Shown: piece after piece, positions 48,404-60,479 of the stretch
Layout of the letters: every line of letters starts with the position of its first letter
Numbering within the stretch: the stretch's first letter is position 1
NCBI GenBank assembly: GCA_028023455.1
Contig: JAQFVV010006216.1
Span: 3,674,877-3,738,876, forward strand
Length of the DNA: 64,000 bases
Source of the DNA: Epiperipatus broadwayi
Lineage: Eukaryota > Onychophora > Udeonychophora > Euonychophora > Peripatidae
Direction: 5' to 3'
Notes under the pieces: model-generated
The model's input: only the letters and a program-made list of their open reading frames with translations
The model's database searches: none
What the model was told of the DNA's origin: nothing
Program-made: the position numbers and the translations under genes

Positions 48404-49904
48404 ATATATATTATTCGATATCTGTATTTTTTCAAAGTTAATATGCGTAATTATATAATTAAATATTTATAAATACAGTAATTAGATAATTAAAAATAAC
48501 ATATATATATGTAATGTATATATATATATATTGTACCATTTATTTATATATGGTACAAATATATTGGCATTTGGTAAAAGTTAGAAAAAGTAAATTTAGC
48601 GATCTTATTAAAAAGATGAAATTAAATTTTTTTTAGTTTGTATAATTTATTTTTTTTTAAAAATGTATAATGAAAGTTAAATTTTTCATCCATATTTTTT
48701 TGTATGTAACTATAAATAAAAGTAAAAAATTGGAGAGAACAAAAGACACACAAATTACTAATCTAGATAAGCTAAAAGAAAAATATTTTAGCTAATTAAA
48801 GATGGCCGAAATACATTATAAAAAAGAGGACTTTGTAATTGAAAATGATACAGAATGTACAAGATTATAAACCTTAACATCATGATAATAATAACATGTG
48901 CAGAAGTCTGAAAACTGGACCTCGAGTATAAAAAGGAAGAGATCAGTTTGATCAATGTCTTGTTTTGTCTGTTTTTTCTATGGTTGGTCCTCGATAACAA
49001 AAAATATATCCAGGACCACTCTACACTGAAATAATTCTGCATGTTGGAGTGGACCAGGCTTTTGCTGACATTGTATCTGAAGATGGACACCAAAAAAGCT
49101 TTCATGACCAACCAGTAGGATAGACCAAGATCAACATATAACTGATGGTCGAGCTCATTCGCCCACAAAAAAACTATGGATAGTAATCTACAATCTTCTC
49201 GCTAAACTTATTGGTAAGTTAAGATTAACTATTCCTGATTGTGACTAAATTGTCAACAAACCATTCTTAAAAATAAGCTTATAATAGAATCCTGATCAAG
49301 ACATTAAATTTATTATTCAAGAAACTTTTGTTTAACTAAAAAATCTAAGTGGAATATAAACTGTTTGATTAATTAAATTATATCTGAATTAGTATGTGAG
49401 CTTTCCAATTAATTAGTAAATTCTCTTTAACCATTTTAATTTGGTAGAATAAAATATTTATTTCTAATACCAACTTTTCCTTGTATGTCATTGATGATTA
49501 TTATTAAATTTATTAATATTAGTTTAGTAAGATTTGAAAATATAATTTACCTTTGCCAATATGTGTTGACTAAGTTCCAGGAATAATAATATCTAGAAAA
49601 TAACTCTAGTTATGGTAAAATATGATACCAATTCTTTTAAAAACATTTTTCTTTTTAATTTTCAAATGTGATATGATGGATTTCAGCAGATTCTTATATT
49701 AATCCTGGTGCTCTTATAAAAGAAATAAAAGCTGATTCTGTCAATAGCGTAAATCATAACAATTATTAGGTAGAGTTGATCAGGAAATATAGTTATGTTT
49801 TTAGAAATAAGAATGAAACTTTCTTCTTGTTCCATAACTTGATCAACTCATGCATTTTATGTGTAACAGAGACCTAGTCAGATGGGCAAAATGCTTCAAT
49901 ATAT
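48404..49904. other. AT-rich stretch, no supported gene
   Basis: A 126-residue minus-strand frame at 49168-48788 resembles nothing I know and is not supported by neighbours. A (TA)n run lies near 48500-48530. Confidence 0.4.
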
Positions 49905-52153
49905 TGTAACGGGCACAGACATCATTACATTATTTTTTTTATTAAACACAAAAAAAGAAAAGTTCGCAAATAAAAACTTCTTTTGTTTAAGAATTAAAAA
50001 TTGAAATTAAATATCAACTAAACTCAAATATATATATAATCGCACAGATAAAAAAAAATATTAAAGTAAAACTTTATTAAAAATAGAAAAACTAAATCTT
50101 TCAACAAAAAGATTTAGCGATAAAAATATATCTTTATATTTGGAAAACAAATTAATCTTTTGTAAAATGGAAATGATTATTTTAATTAGTAAGATAGCCC
50201 TTGGGCATTTCAAATGTATAAGCAATGGTCAGATAGGAGAGGAAAAACAATAGGAACAGAATGGCCAATGAAAGAAATCCATCAGGGAAATCGGACCTCA
50301 ACGGAAGGAACATCATCATCGATGACATAATGTCAATTGAATCCTTAAAATTAATATAAAAGGAAAAGTTTGGAAATTATTAGTTGGTTATTACAAGAGG
50401 ACAGATATGTGTTAAGTTGGAGGAGAAGGGATTGAAAGATGCACTTTCAATTCCTTCAGTGGTTATAAAAAAGAAAGAAAGAAATGACCGATCTTTTTCT
50501 ACATTAAAAACCAGCTAAAGTAAAAGACCTCCTGGATAAATAAAAAACAACAGCTAACTGGATACCAATATCTTCAGGATGGCATGGGAATTCCCATTCA
50601 AAATTACAAACAACTACAAATTATGGACCTTTTAAAACCGTAAGAACTTTAGATAATTTATGAACATTAAATTAAAAACTTTCCATATTTAAAAAAAAAT
50701 AAAAATAGATTCATATCTGACCAAACTAAATTATTTATTAATTAGTTATAATTTTATTTGATGTATTTCTTTTTTGTAAAATCATTTCCATTTATTTATT
50801 TTTTGTTCTTTAAGTTTTATTTATGATTTTTGTTTTGCGATAAATTAAATTATATAAATGATAAACTTAAGTCGGGCGTGAATGGCTATATAGATTTGTA
50901 AAGTTATATTAGGGGAGGGTAATCTTAGGTTATTTGTTTCGTAGTTGAATTAGGTCAATGGATTGGATATATTGGTGTAAGTGGTAGATGTAGTACGAGA
51001 TTCGCTACGGGCAGAATCGCTTTTCACGCCGCACTTTCTTTTTGCCTATGGACTGCGATCGTAAGTTGGAAAATGACCGCAGTCTTTTCCTATGGAGTTT
51101 TTTTTATTGCTCTTATCATCAGATAGATGTAGTATTCCTATCTGATGAAAGGCAATTTCTTCTTTTAACCTATTTGTGCTGTCGTAGTCATATTACATTG
51201 AATACATCAATATATAGATGGATTGAAGTTGGTTTGACTGCATACTTTTGGCCTAAGGTTAAACAAGGATAAAATATTTTCTTTTCAAATGCAATCTATG
51301 TAGTCTATTCATACTCGACACTCTAAATAAAAATGCATTAAATTTAAGTTGGGTATAGACACTTGCATGGGTTCATTACCGGTTAATTATGTTTTTGGTT
51401 TTCATATTTGCTCAAAATATATAGACATTCGGTAAATAATGATACCTTATGATGAGTATCTAAGATGTATTTATGTCAGATGTCTTTTAAGTTATTGGTG
51501 TCTCTGCGGCATCTTATGATGAATGCTATTGGGTTTCTTATAAATTTCCCTCTGCAATTCCACCAATGATTTTATATTTTGATCGTTTATGTTTATTTTG
51601 AAATGTTTTTGACCGTGTAATCTATGTAACCGATCTATACTCAACATTAAAAACACATTTTATAAATCCATCTGTGCGAACTTATAAAATTTAAAATGTA
51701 AACTTATAAAAATTAAAATGTAAAATCAAATTCTAAAATCAAGTTAAAATTATAAAGTAAAAATAATGTTAAAATGATTCAAAATTTATATGTGCATTAA
51801 TAAATGTTTGTGTGTATAATTACTGGCAGTGGCTTATTTTATTCTTTTTTTTTTAAAAAAATATTCTTAGATAAAAATTTATAAAATATAAATCTCTGCT
51901 ATTCCACTGAGCTAGTGACAATGGGCTAATGACCGGAATCAACCAATATAAAATAAATAAATTTTTTTTGAACTTATGTATCTGCCTACTATATAAATTT
52001 TTCTAGGTTCAAATGTCTAGATGGCGCCCTTGTAGTGCAGATTACGTTAAGTCGTGAAATCCGGATCGTTATAACTGGTGCTAGGTTCAAATGCCTAGTG
52101 GCACCCTTTACTGTAACTTACGTTAAGCTCCCTTATCTCCGGATTGTTATAAC
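49905..52153 (+). mobile_element. Putative LTR followed by a PBS-like site
   Basis: The block opens with TGTAACGGGCACAGAC (49905), a usual gypsy-type LTR start. It contains a TATA box (ATATAAAAGG, TATA at 50355-50362) followed about 100-180 bases later by AATAAA-like signals, and ends just before TGGTGACCCAACTTGGGCC (52154-52172). Its right end reads GTTATAAC rather than ..CA, and no second LTR is present, so the limits and the call are provisional. The small frame at 51042-51272 is not convincing as a gene. Confidence 0.4.
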
Positions 52154-52158
52154 TGGTG
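52003..52158 (+). repeat. Two tandem 78-bp units at the putative LTR/PBS junction
   Basis: ctaggttcaaatgtctag (52003) recurs as ctaggttcaaatgcctag (52081), and each unit ends ccggat(c/t)gttataactggtg. The duplication includes the first five bases of the PBS-like site, so it spans the LTR end. Confidence 0.75.
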
Positions 52159-52172
52159 ACCCAACTTGGGCC
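52154..52172 (+). other. PBS-like sequence
   Basis: TGGTGACCCAACTTGGGCC, close to the PBS-like site at 18804 (TGGCAACCCAACTGTGGAC). It begins with the TGG that pairs with the tRNA CCA end. Confidence 0.5.
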
Positions 52173-53792
52173 GATATTAATAAACCACCAGTACCTGAGA
52201 AAATTTTTTTAAAATGAAATATTCTTATCTATTTACTTAAAGCCGTATACGTTAAATCTTATAAAAGCACTGCCAGAAAGAAATTGCACATATATTAAAC
52301 ACGAGAAAGTATTAATAATTTTAAATTGTATTTTGTTTAAAAAAAAGTCAAAAGGCTGCAATTAATATGTTTTTTTTGTTTGTTAATATATATTATGCTT
52401 TAACATGTATAGGCGTGCACAGCCACGTAAGTTTATGATCGAAATGTGGTACCTTACGATGATTACCCTTGGGAATTACTTCAGTGTAACCCTATGTATG
52501 CATTTCAATCAGTCATAAATAAGTTGGTGGTATTTATAATTGTGCTGCAAATATATATGTTTAAACCCATTATTTTTAAAAACATATTTACACTATGCCT
52601 AACTACTTTTCTCTAGGCACTACCCTAAAATGGGGGTCTTAGACTTCATCTTTCACACAGAAGCATGACTTTTTCCTGTTATTTCTTTACCATTATGTCA
52701 GTACTGCCACTTTTTTGTATTATTTCTTTTGCTTCATGATGTAGTTTTGATGTTATAATATTCAAATTGCACTCTGCTTGAAAATATTTTTAAATGTCAA
52801 ATATTAACAATTTTATTAATTAATAATGTTATTTCAATCTTATTATACAATCCCACCATTGTAATTTATTTCTGTATATAAGAGTATCTCTGCCTTGGGG
52901 AAAATCAAGCATTCTGTCTTTTAAATGTTTTTTAATAAATATTTGGTCATAAAATCAAATATACTTTTTTTTAAATGTATTTTATTTATTTTCATGACCA
53001 CAGTGGCGTGAAACTAATTTTATTATCTCTGTAATGAATCTTGGAATGTACCCCAAAATATTATATTAGTCCCCATGTTTCAGAACCATAAACCAAAGCA
53101 TTAATAGTAATCTTATGTAATCTTTTTAATAATTGATTGGCATCCTAAATCTTAATATCATACTCACCAAAGATGTGTGTTATATTATATAGACTATTTA
53201 GTTAATAAAAGAGCATATGAGAACCTTTTAGCATGAATTTCAATATGTAATTATCTACCGTTTGGTAGACTGCTCATTCACACACACATTAATGTACAGT
53301 ATATAATTAATTCATTATATTAAACTATTTTATTGTCTAACTTATTTGAGTAGTTTGAATTCCCTTTTTTTCCACTTCCATATGTACAACCATGTGTATG
53401 CATATTTTAGTTAAGTTATAATGCAGTTAATATTGAGTTTCATTGTCTTCTCTGCTCTGTTAGTGGTCTGGACTTAAGAATAAATTCTTATGTGCCATTG
53501 TTATATGTTATTCATTGGGTGTTTGATCTGGGGCTTAGAAAATGGGTTTAAATCCAGGTTGGTCCCTGACCTAAATCTCAGGCTCTACTGGGATTGAAGT
53601 ACCTTTTGGTGAGTTCCTGATCATGTTAGATGGATCAACATGTTTGACCAGTACAGTATCTGCAATTGAATATTTTTTATTAACAAAATGTTTATTAAAA
53701 TATTCACAATGAATAAAATAAGATTATAATAATTAATTTTACAAACATTATTTGAAATAATTAAATATTTACTTCATTAGCATGTAATATAT
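52173..53792. other. AT-rich stretch, nothing recognised
   Basis: Would be the internal region if the preceding LTR is real, but no gag or pol similarity is readable. A B-box-like gggtttaaatccagg lies at about 53544 without a clear A box. Confidence 0.4.
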
Positions 53793-55530
53793 TGTAATGG
53801 TCGCTGCCTCTCTTTATATCGCATTGAGCATGACATCCGTTTTCTGAGATCGAGCAGCAATTAAGAAATATTCAAAGGCATCCAAAATATGCATTACTAT
53901 AATCATACCTTTGAAAGGTTCGTTTACTGCAACCTTTACGCGCCACCTTAAGGAAGAGATTGCTCCCCTGCCTAAGGTATGATCATGTAATAAGTAAAGA
54001 GCTATAATCTCTTATAAAAAATCAATAGAAAATGAATTCCTAATGAATGATTCCCGATCCCGGTAAGTTTAATCCCTGACTAACTCAATCAACTCATGAT
54101 CTTGGGATGGTGGCTTGTTGCTTCGTTAACAGAAAAGGTCAAACACTAATATCATTATCAAATTCATAGCACAACTCCATACTTTACAATTAGATATTAA
54201 ATTTATTAAGCCCTCTATGATTATATAAATATTTACAAAATAATAAACACACACATAAACGATAGTAATTAAAATTCAAGCATATAATAAATTTTAAAGT
54301 TTCATGAATGGGAAAGGAATGGTCTGAAATTCTCCCCTGCTTACACTTTAAACTCAAAACCAAAATTTCTTATAAAACAATGTGTGTTGGCCATGGTATG
54401 TACATGTTTCACAATAATAATAAAAAAAAGTTAGCCACGAGTTAATGATATTAGAATCTTAAATGTTCCATAATCTGAGTCCTGCACGTGGCGGACAATG
54501 ATAATTATTTGGAACACCTTCGTACCCACTTTTATTCCTTATGAAAACAATCCTGCACTTAGTGGATGGAATAAATTTATTAGGGGAACAAACTCTTACT
54601 AAACTACAATTTGAATCTTAACAGTTCCATAATATGAGTTCTGCCCATAGCGGACAATAATAATTATTTGGAACACTGTCTTACATATTCTTATTCCTTA
54701 TAAAAACAATCCTGCACTTATCGAATGGAATAAATTTTCTATTATTTCAAAGCGAAACACATACATCCAATGACCAAACCACCCAATTATTTCTATTTAA
54801 CTATTTTGAAATATTTCATATTTACTTTATCGATTCTTTTATAATTTATTTAGATACTCCAATGAATTACGTGTAGCTTTACGTTAACATTACAAACAAA
54901 ATATCTATGACTGAATTACGCAATTCATTGGTTCATTTAGTAATAGCAATATTAGTCAAATGATGACTTACTCATAATAAGACATAAAAAAAAATATAAA
55001 AACATAAATAATACTTCCCGAAGTCTTCGTTCTTCTCCAGGCTATGATTTTGAGGGCAATATATATCTGCTGTGCAGGTGATTACTTCACAGGGCCTATA
55101 TGAAGGTTGGAAAATTGTCCATAGCAGCTACACTTTCAGAAATAGAAAGTCACATCACTGGATGGCTATGTAGGAGTCCGAGCTGTGTGAATGTACTGAA
55201 CTTGGTTTCTACTCCATATCCATTGCTGAATCACGAATAAATCCTGATTCCATTTCCTTAGCAATATAAAACATTAGCTTTAATTTCAATTGTATTTTTC
55301 TTTTTCAGTCAATGAATAACATATTTCTTGGTCTGTGCCTTTTAAAATATGTTCAGCATTCCGAATAAATAGTTTTTACACTCATAATTCTTTTTTCCCT
55401 TTTTTTTGTCAGTACACTCCAGAAACTATACTGCTAACGGGTAAGAATGCCCATGTGAGTATCAACGAATATAATCCAGCTAACTAATTAAATTTCACCT
55501 GACCAGCCTTTATAAATCCCCCCCATTACA
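53793..55530. mobile_element. Candidate solo LTR with TGTAATGG/CCATTACA ends
   Basis: The block begins TGTAATGG (53793) and ends CCATTACA (55530). These are perfect 8-base inverted termini of the TG..CA type over 1,738 bases, and the interior is less AT-rich than its flanks. It carries the stem-loop repeats at 54454-54740. I see no direct flanking duplication and no PBS on either side, so orientation and identity are not settled. Confidence 0.45.
54454..54740. repeat. 159-bp tandem duplication with four related stem-loops
   Basis: gaatcttaaatgttccataa (54454) recurs as gaatcttaacagttccataa (54613). Each unit has two stem-loop modules: gttccataat ... attatttggaac around CCTGCACGTGGCGGA (or CTGCCCATAGCGGA), and ttattcc ... 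ggaataa around CCTGCACTTAGTGGA (or CCTGCACTTATCGAA). All four share a CTGC-C-x-x-x-x-G-x-GGA-type centre. Confidence 0.7.
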
Positions 55531-56313
55531 GGGTGTATTCTCTCATCCCCTCCACAAGTTATTGCATTTACATTTCTGTTTTTAATTAAACAAGTCCAAA
55601 CAATGGATTTAATTTTAGCTATCTTTTAACTAATTTCAGAATTTCACAGACCATTTAAATTCCAATCCCTTGATTTCTTTAAACAATAAAGTAAAATTAC
55701 ATTTATCTAATTAAATAATTTTGAATAGGTGTCAAGCCGAATAACCACTGCTGCAATTTCTACAGTTGTTTTCCAAAAACATTATACGATAAAAGAAAGA
55801 GGTCATTGGCTTGCCTGCAGTCATGAACATTAAGTTGTAAAAAAAAATTATAAAACTGTATATTTGTTGTCACATAAAAATTGTTTTTTAGTTTTCCAAA
55901 AACAATATTCAACAAGCAACAGAAAAAAATACAACATTTGAGAATCTAAAATAAAATCAAATCATTATAAAATATTTTTACTGTTGGGTTATTTGCAAAT
56001 ACATTTCAGTTTCCCATAATAATTTCTTTAACCCTCTGCCATATTTATTCATATCATAAATAAAAAACATATAGCATTTATTAACAGCAAATACATATTT
56101 ATATGTGGTGTCCGCATTTGTTTATTTATAAGCATATTATCACCATTCATCCTATTTATTTTAAATATAGTGTGTGTGTAAGTAACAGAGAAATATACCT
56201 GCACAGACCACTCTTTTTATTATAATACGTACATTTGTTTGGACTGCAAATAATGCTTGCAGCCAACTTTGTGGCAGTCATTTAAAACTGACTGTCACAA
56301 TATATAGATATAT
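55531..56313. other. AT-rich spacer, nothing recognised
   Basis: No repeat pair or ORF seen. Confidence 0.4.
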
Positions 56314-57935
56314 TGTACCAGGTTTGAATATGGGTCTGTTGAAACACCGGTCTTTTAGGCAGAGAAGCACATACTCAGCGAGTATGTATGCCTAAATGAT
56401 AGCTATAAAATATATAACTAGTGTTACATTTCCAGGGCATAATTTCTTTTCGACTGTTGAGTTCAATACCACATTTAAAGCACTTTTTTTTGTTTGTGTA
56501 TAAACACGGGTGCCAGCTATCTATTCAAGAATGAATAAATAATGCACTTTGAAAAATGGCCACTAACTCAATGCCTAAATATTCATGACTAGCTCAGCTG
56601 TTTGTAATCACTAATAGATTATACATAATTAGTGGTGAAAAGAATTGATAAAGATTTGTAAAAGAATTGATAAAAAAAATTGACCGACAAATAGAGTTTA
56701 AGTTTTAAGACAATTTATTAACTAACATTGATTTACTAAATTTAAACATCTTTATAATTTTTTAACTAATATAACACACGCACATTTTAAATTTACGCAC
56801 TATAATATATATCTTATGAAAAGCGTAAATAATGATTGATGTTTATAAAATCATATAGCATTCATAAACACGCACATCAATAGTTCATTTTATGCATGAT
56901 TATAGAGTTCAAATTACTTGTCTCTGGAGACTTTACGAATTAATGTGATGCAATGGCTATTATAGAAATAAGAATATGAAATATTATTACCTTCAATTTT
57001 GAATGTAGACGTAGAACTTCATTTTATTTGGCTACTGTTTTAGGTGAGAATATTTTCATTATGAATACTTTCAGCTGGCTGGGATGTTTCCTTGATGAGT
57101 TTCATTATTCTTCATGATTATTATTATTGGAGACAGATTTCCAAGTTGTTAAGCTGACATTATTTCATGGGCAGATCTTGCTGTTTTCATCGGACATCAG
57201 GCTGTGGAGAGGCGTGTATTTCCCAAAACTGCTCAGCACCACATTTTGTTTCTGGATACAATTAACTCAACTGATTGTCTTCTCTTGACTTAACTGACTC
57301 AATTAATTTCTGAACTCAACTGATTATCCGATAAAATTTTACTATTTATACCTGCAAAGTGTTTTTCTTTTCAATATCCTCCGGCAATATCTGTTGTCGA
57401 AATTTCATTGATAATCCTTTGACAACGTGTTTTGGAAGATTGTTTAATTAGTAATAGCCATGCAGATGTGTTGTTTTACATTTTACTTAATAGCCATTGC
57501 CATGTTTTTTAATGACAACCTTCTTTTATTTCATTTTAATATTTATTATGCCTACATTTTCATTTATTTACAGTCGCACATATATACGCACATATATAAC
57601 TAGTTTTAAGATTACTTTTTCTTTAATTCAAATGAAAAGAGATTTGTATTTTTAAACTTTAAATTATATTTCGATTAATAATAATAAACTCTACTTCCTT
57701 TTATAAAACTTTTAGTTTAATTTTTTCTAACGAAACACCCCTTTCCCCTTCTGATTAATTAATTATAGCTTTTATTTCAAAAACTAATGATAGAAAACTA
57801 TTTGATTCTTATCTTTTTCGAAAACAAACTGTAATAAACTCTTCAACATTCAATTTTACATTTTTTCTTTTATGAAAGATTATTTTAATAATTTTTTTTG
57901 ATAAAATTATATGTGCCAATATCAATATTGGTACA
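56314..57935 (-). repeat. 3' LTR
   Basis: Direct repeat of 60480-62113. The minus-strand reading starts TGTACCAATATTGATATTGG and has TATAAATA at 57350-57343. The sequence immediately upstream on the minus strand (57952-57936) is purine-rich at its core (AATGAAGGGACGG), a possible polypurine tract. Confidence 0.85.
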
Positions 57936-57952
57936 TTACACCGTCCCTTCAT
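57936..57952 (-). other. Possible polypurine tract
   Basis: AATGAAGGGACGGTGTAA lies immediately 5' of the 3' LTR start on the minus strand. The purine run is short and interrupted. Confidence 0.4.
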
Positions 57953-58179
57953 TGAGAGTAAAATGTATCTATTTTTGACCATTTTATCTCTGACAACTTT
58001 AATTTATTATTTTCTAAGTTTGCTTTTTGATATCTTTTGCTTTCCATACTAAGGGCAATCTCCAATTATGCTTTACTTCTTTCTATGCTCATTGTTTACA
58101 ATTTTCTGAGTCCTGGATATTGAGCAAGAGGACAAACTAATTTTGTGGCACAGGGATCTTTTATAAACAAAATTTTGGC

Positions 58180-58373
58180 TGCTGATTCTCTTGATTGGAC
58201 TTTGAATAAGAAAAGGTCACTGTGAATGGCAGGAATTTTCAACTGTCCATTTTCGACTTATGCTTTGGAAAATGATTGCTGATTCTCTTGATCAGACTTT
58301 GACTAAGAAGAGGATGCTGTGAATGGCAGGAATTTTCAACTGTCCATTTTTGACTTATACTTTGGAAAACGAG
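58180..58373 (-). repeat. 97-bp tandem duplication in the internal region
   Basis: tgctgattctcttgattgga (58180) recurs as tgctgattctcttgatcaga (58277), both continuing through ggcaggaattttcaactgtc. Looser repeats follow at 58600-59260, for example (a/c)acatcagttt(t/a)catatt at about 58700 and 58807. Confidence 0.75.
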
Positions 58374-59626
58374 GTACAATATATGAGAATTCTCCCCTGA
58401 AAAAGATATTTACGACTTACTCTGGTTGTTGCCAGTGTGCATTTAAAAGAGGAATGATCCCTGCCAATCTGTTATGGGTACTAAATTTATCCAGATGACA
58501 GCTTTAAACTTATCCTTATCTAAACTTAATTCTATACTACCCCCATCCCTTAATTTCAAACCCTTATACACTCCTAATATAACTTAAATTGACTTTCATT
58601 TATATTATTAATCTTACAACATTATTTTAAATTCATATGAACATTACTTTAACATTTGTATTAATCTAATCTCACAATATTATTCTAAACTACCACAGAC
58701 ATCAGTTTTCATATTTATTTATATTAATCTAATCTCGAATATTATTTTCAAACCCTTATGAATATTTTAAATATTAGTTTTACGATACTATTTTTAAACC
58801 ATCACGGACATCAGTTTACATATTTATTTATATTACGGAATCATATTTTAAATCATTTACTTAACTTCTTTATTAATGTGCATGCATTCAGAAAACTATT
58901 TTATTTTATTGCTCTTTATTATTATACAAAGATTTTATTGGACTTGATTACTTTAAACCATTTATTTACTTCCTTTTATTAACTTATGTATATTTAAAAC
59001 TATCTTATTTTAACGTGTGTGTACTCAGAAAGAAAAACTGTTTTACTTTATTGCGATTCATTATTATACAAATGTCTATTTGATTAACTTAATTTTATTC
59101 TAGAAATTCCGTTATATTTTTATTTATTTAAACCTACAACTTTACTTTTACATCATTAATTTGACCCATTTATTTAACTTGATTTTATTGATTTTTTATT
59201 TATTTAAACTGTTTATTTACAAGCATTTACTTAATTAATATGTGCGTGGAGAAAAACAAAATCTTTTATTTTACGAAGCCTCTGTTATTATTATTTGACA
59301 AAACAATCCATCATTTTAAATAGCGAAATTCTAATTCAGGCTTTTCATCTACATCAAAATAATTATATTAAACTCACAGTGCATTTCCAGTCCTTATTAT
59401 TTCCATTTACTTTAATATTCTGACCCTCAACTAACTTTTAAACTTTGTCAGGCAGTTCTTTCTTTTTTTCTACTAACACTATAACATAAACTAACTTTCC
59501 TCTCTTATAATTTATTATCCTTCTTTTATAATTTATTACTTTCTCTTTTTCTTGCTCTGTTCTATTTTCAGTCTTGTAAATAAAAAAACCTTTAAGCTTT
59601 GCAGCCCTCCGTATTTTTCCTAACCG

Positions 59627-60088
59627 TTAATATTTTTTCCTACGCTTCCTTTTTATTTTAAATCTATGTTTAAAACAAACACTAATGCTTCCTTTTGAAA
59701 ACTCTATTACATTATTTTCTATCTTTATTATTTTTATTCCTCTATCACTATACTTAGCGCTACATTCTGCTTTTTGATCTACACAAGTTTCTACTTTATC
59801 TGTTTCAATGCTATATGATTCTAATCCAAATTTTATGTCTTTTATGTCTGCTTTGAGTTCTAACTGGCTTTGCTGAAGTTTCTGATACAATTCTTTTTTG
59901 AGGTCTTCCTGACTTTGCTCAAAATTTTGCATCATATTCATCATCATCTGCATCTTAGATATATCTTTCTTTTCCACTAACTGGAGATTTTTAAAATATA
60001 TGTGCACCCATGTTTTTATATTTTCGTGTTCCCTTTCTAATGCCTCTACTCTTTTTATTAATTCCTCCAGCTCTATATCTTTTCCCAT
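59627..60088 (-). CDS. Gag-like coiled-coil protein of the LTR element
   Basis: A 153-residue frame with the first Met about 370 bases downstream of the PBS, as expected for gag. It opens MGKDIELEELIKRVEALERE, an amphipathic coiled coil that continues through MMQNFEQSQEDLKKELYQKL. It ends in a basic tail, FKIKRKRRKKY, which could bind nucleic acid. No capsid homology or zinc knuckle is present. Its architecture is like the gag leader regions at 1.0-1.6 kb and 20.4 kb. It might be a truncated gag that served a helper-dependent element. Function is inferred from position only. Confidence 0.45.
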   Translation of the reverse strand: MGKDIELEELIKRVEALEREHENIKTWVHIYFKNLQLVEKKDISKMQMMMNMMQNFEQSQEDLKKELYQKLQQSQLELKADIKDIKFGLESYSIETDKVETCVDQKAECSAKYSDRGIKIIKIENNVIEFSKGSISVCFKHRFKIKRKRRKKY

Positions 60089-60459
60089 TTTGAAACCATA
60101 TATTTTATTTATTTATTTTTTTCAAACTAGCACTTATGTTAAACTAAATTTATTATATGACTTATTTATTTATTTCTTACTAAAATGGAAACCCACACTG
60201 ACTCCAACTCCTTTGTCCTTTTTTCTACCCGATCTTAATGCTTTAACTCTGCCCAAACATCTAATTGTCTCTGATTTAACATAATGATTTATTTTAGATA
60301 ATGTAAATAGCATAAATCTCTTTTGATTTAAAGAAAAAAAAGTTTTTGGTCAATTCTTTTTTTAAAATTAAAACACTTTTACATACGTAATTTAGCTTTT
60401 GTATAAAAATTTTTCGAACAAGAAACAAAGTATTTAATTACTATTGTTTCTTAGGCCCA

Positions 60460-60477
60460 GCCCCATGTTGGGCGCCA
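60460..60477 (-). other. Primer-binding site, tRNA-Lys type
   Basis: Minus strand TGGCGCCCAACATGGGGC, two bases after the 5' LTR end. It differs at one position from TGGCGCCCAACGTGGGGC, the tRNA-Lys(1,2) PBS used by several retroviruses. It fixes the element's strand. Confidence 0.8.
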
Positions 60478-60479
60478 TT

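Noticed and set aside
48188-48458. ORFs on both strands with hydrophobic segments
   Set aside because: They lie inside the solo LTR, and the matching parts of the other two LTRs do not keep the frame.
48788-49168. 126-residue minus-strand ORF
   Set aside because: No family resemblance, no neighbouring exon or element, and composition typical of chance ORFs; left uncalled.
51118-51155. CTGATGAAAGG as another hammerhead core
   Set aside because: There is no stem II between the CTGATGA and a GAAA strand. The nearby gatag...ctatc pairing lies upstream, so the core cannot form.
51899-51947. tRNA-like A box (minus strand TAGCTCAGTGGAATAGC)
   Set aside because: No B box at the proper distance downstream, only a reversed GGTTGATTCC on the wrong side; too degraded to call.
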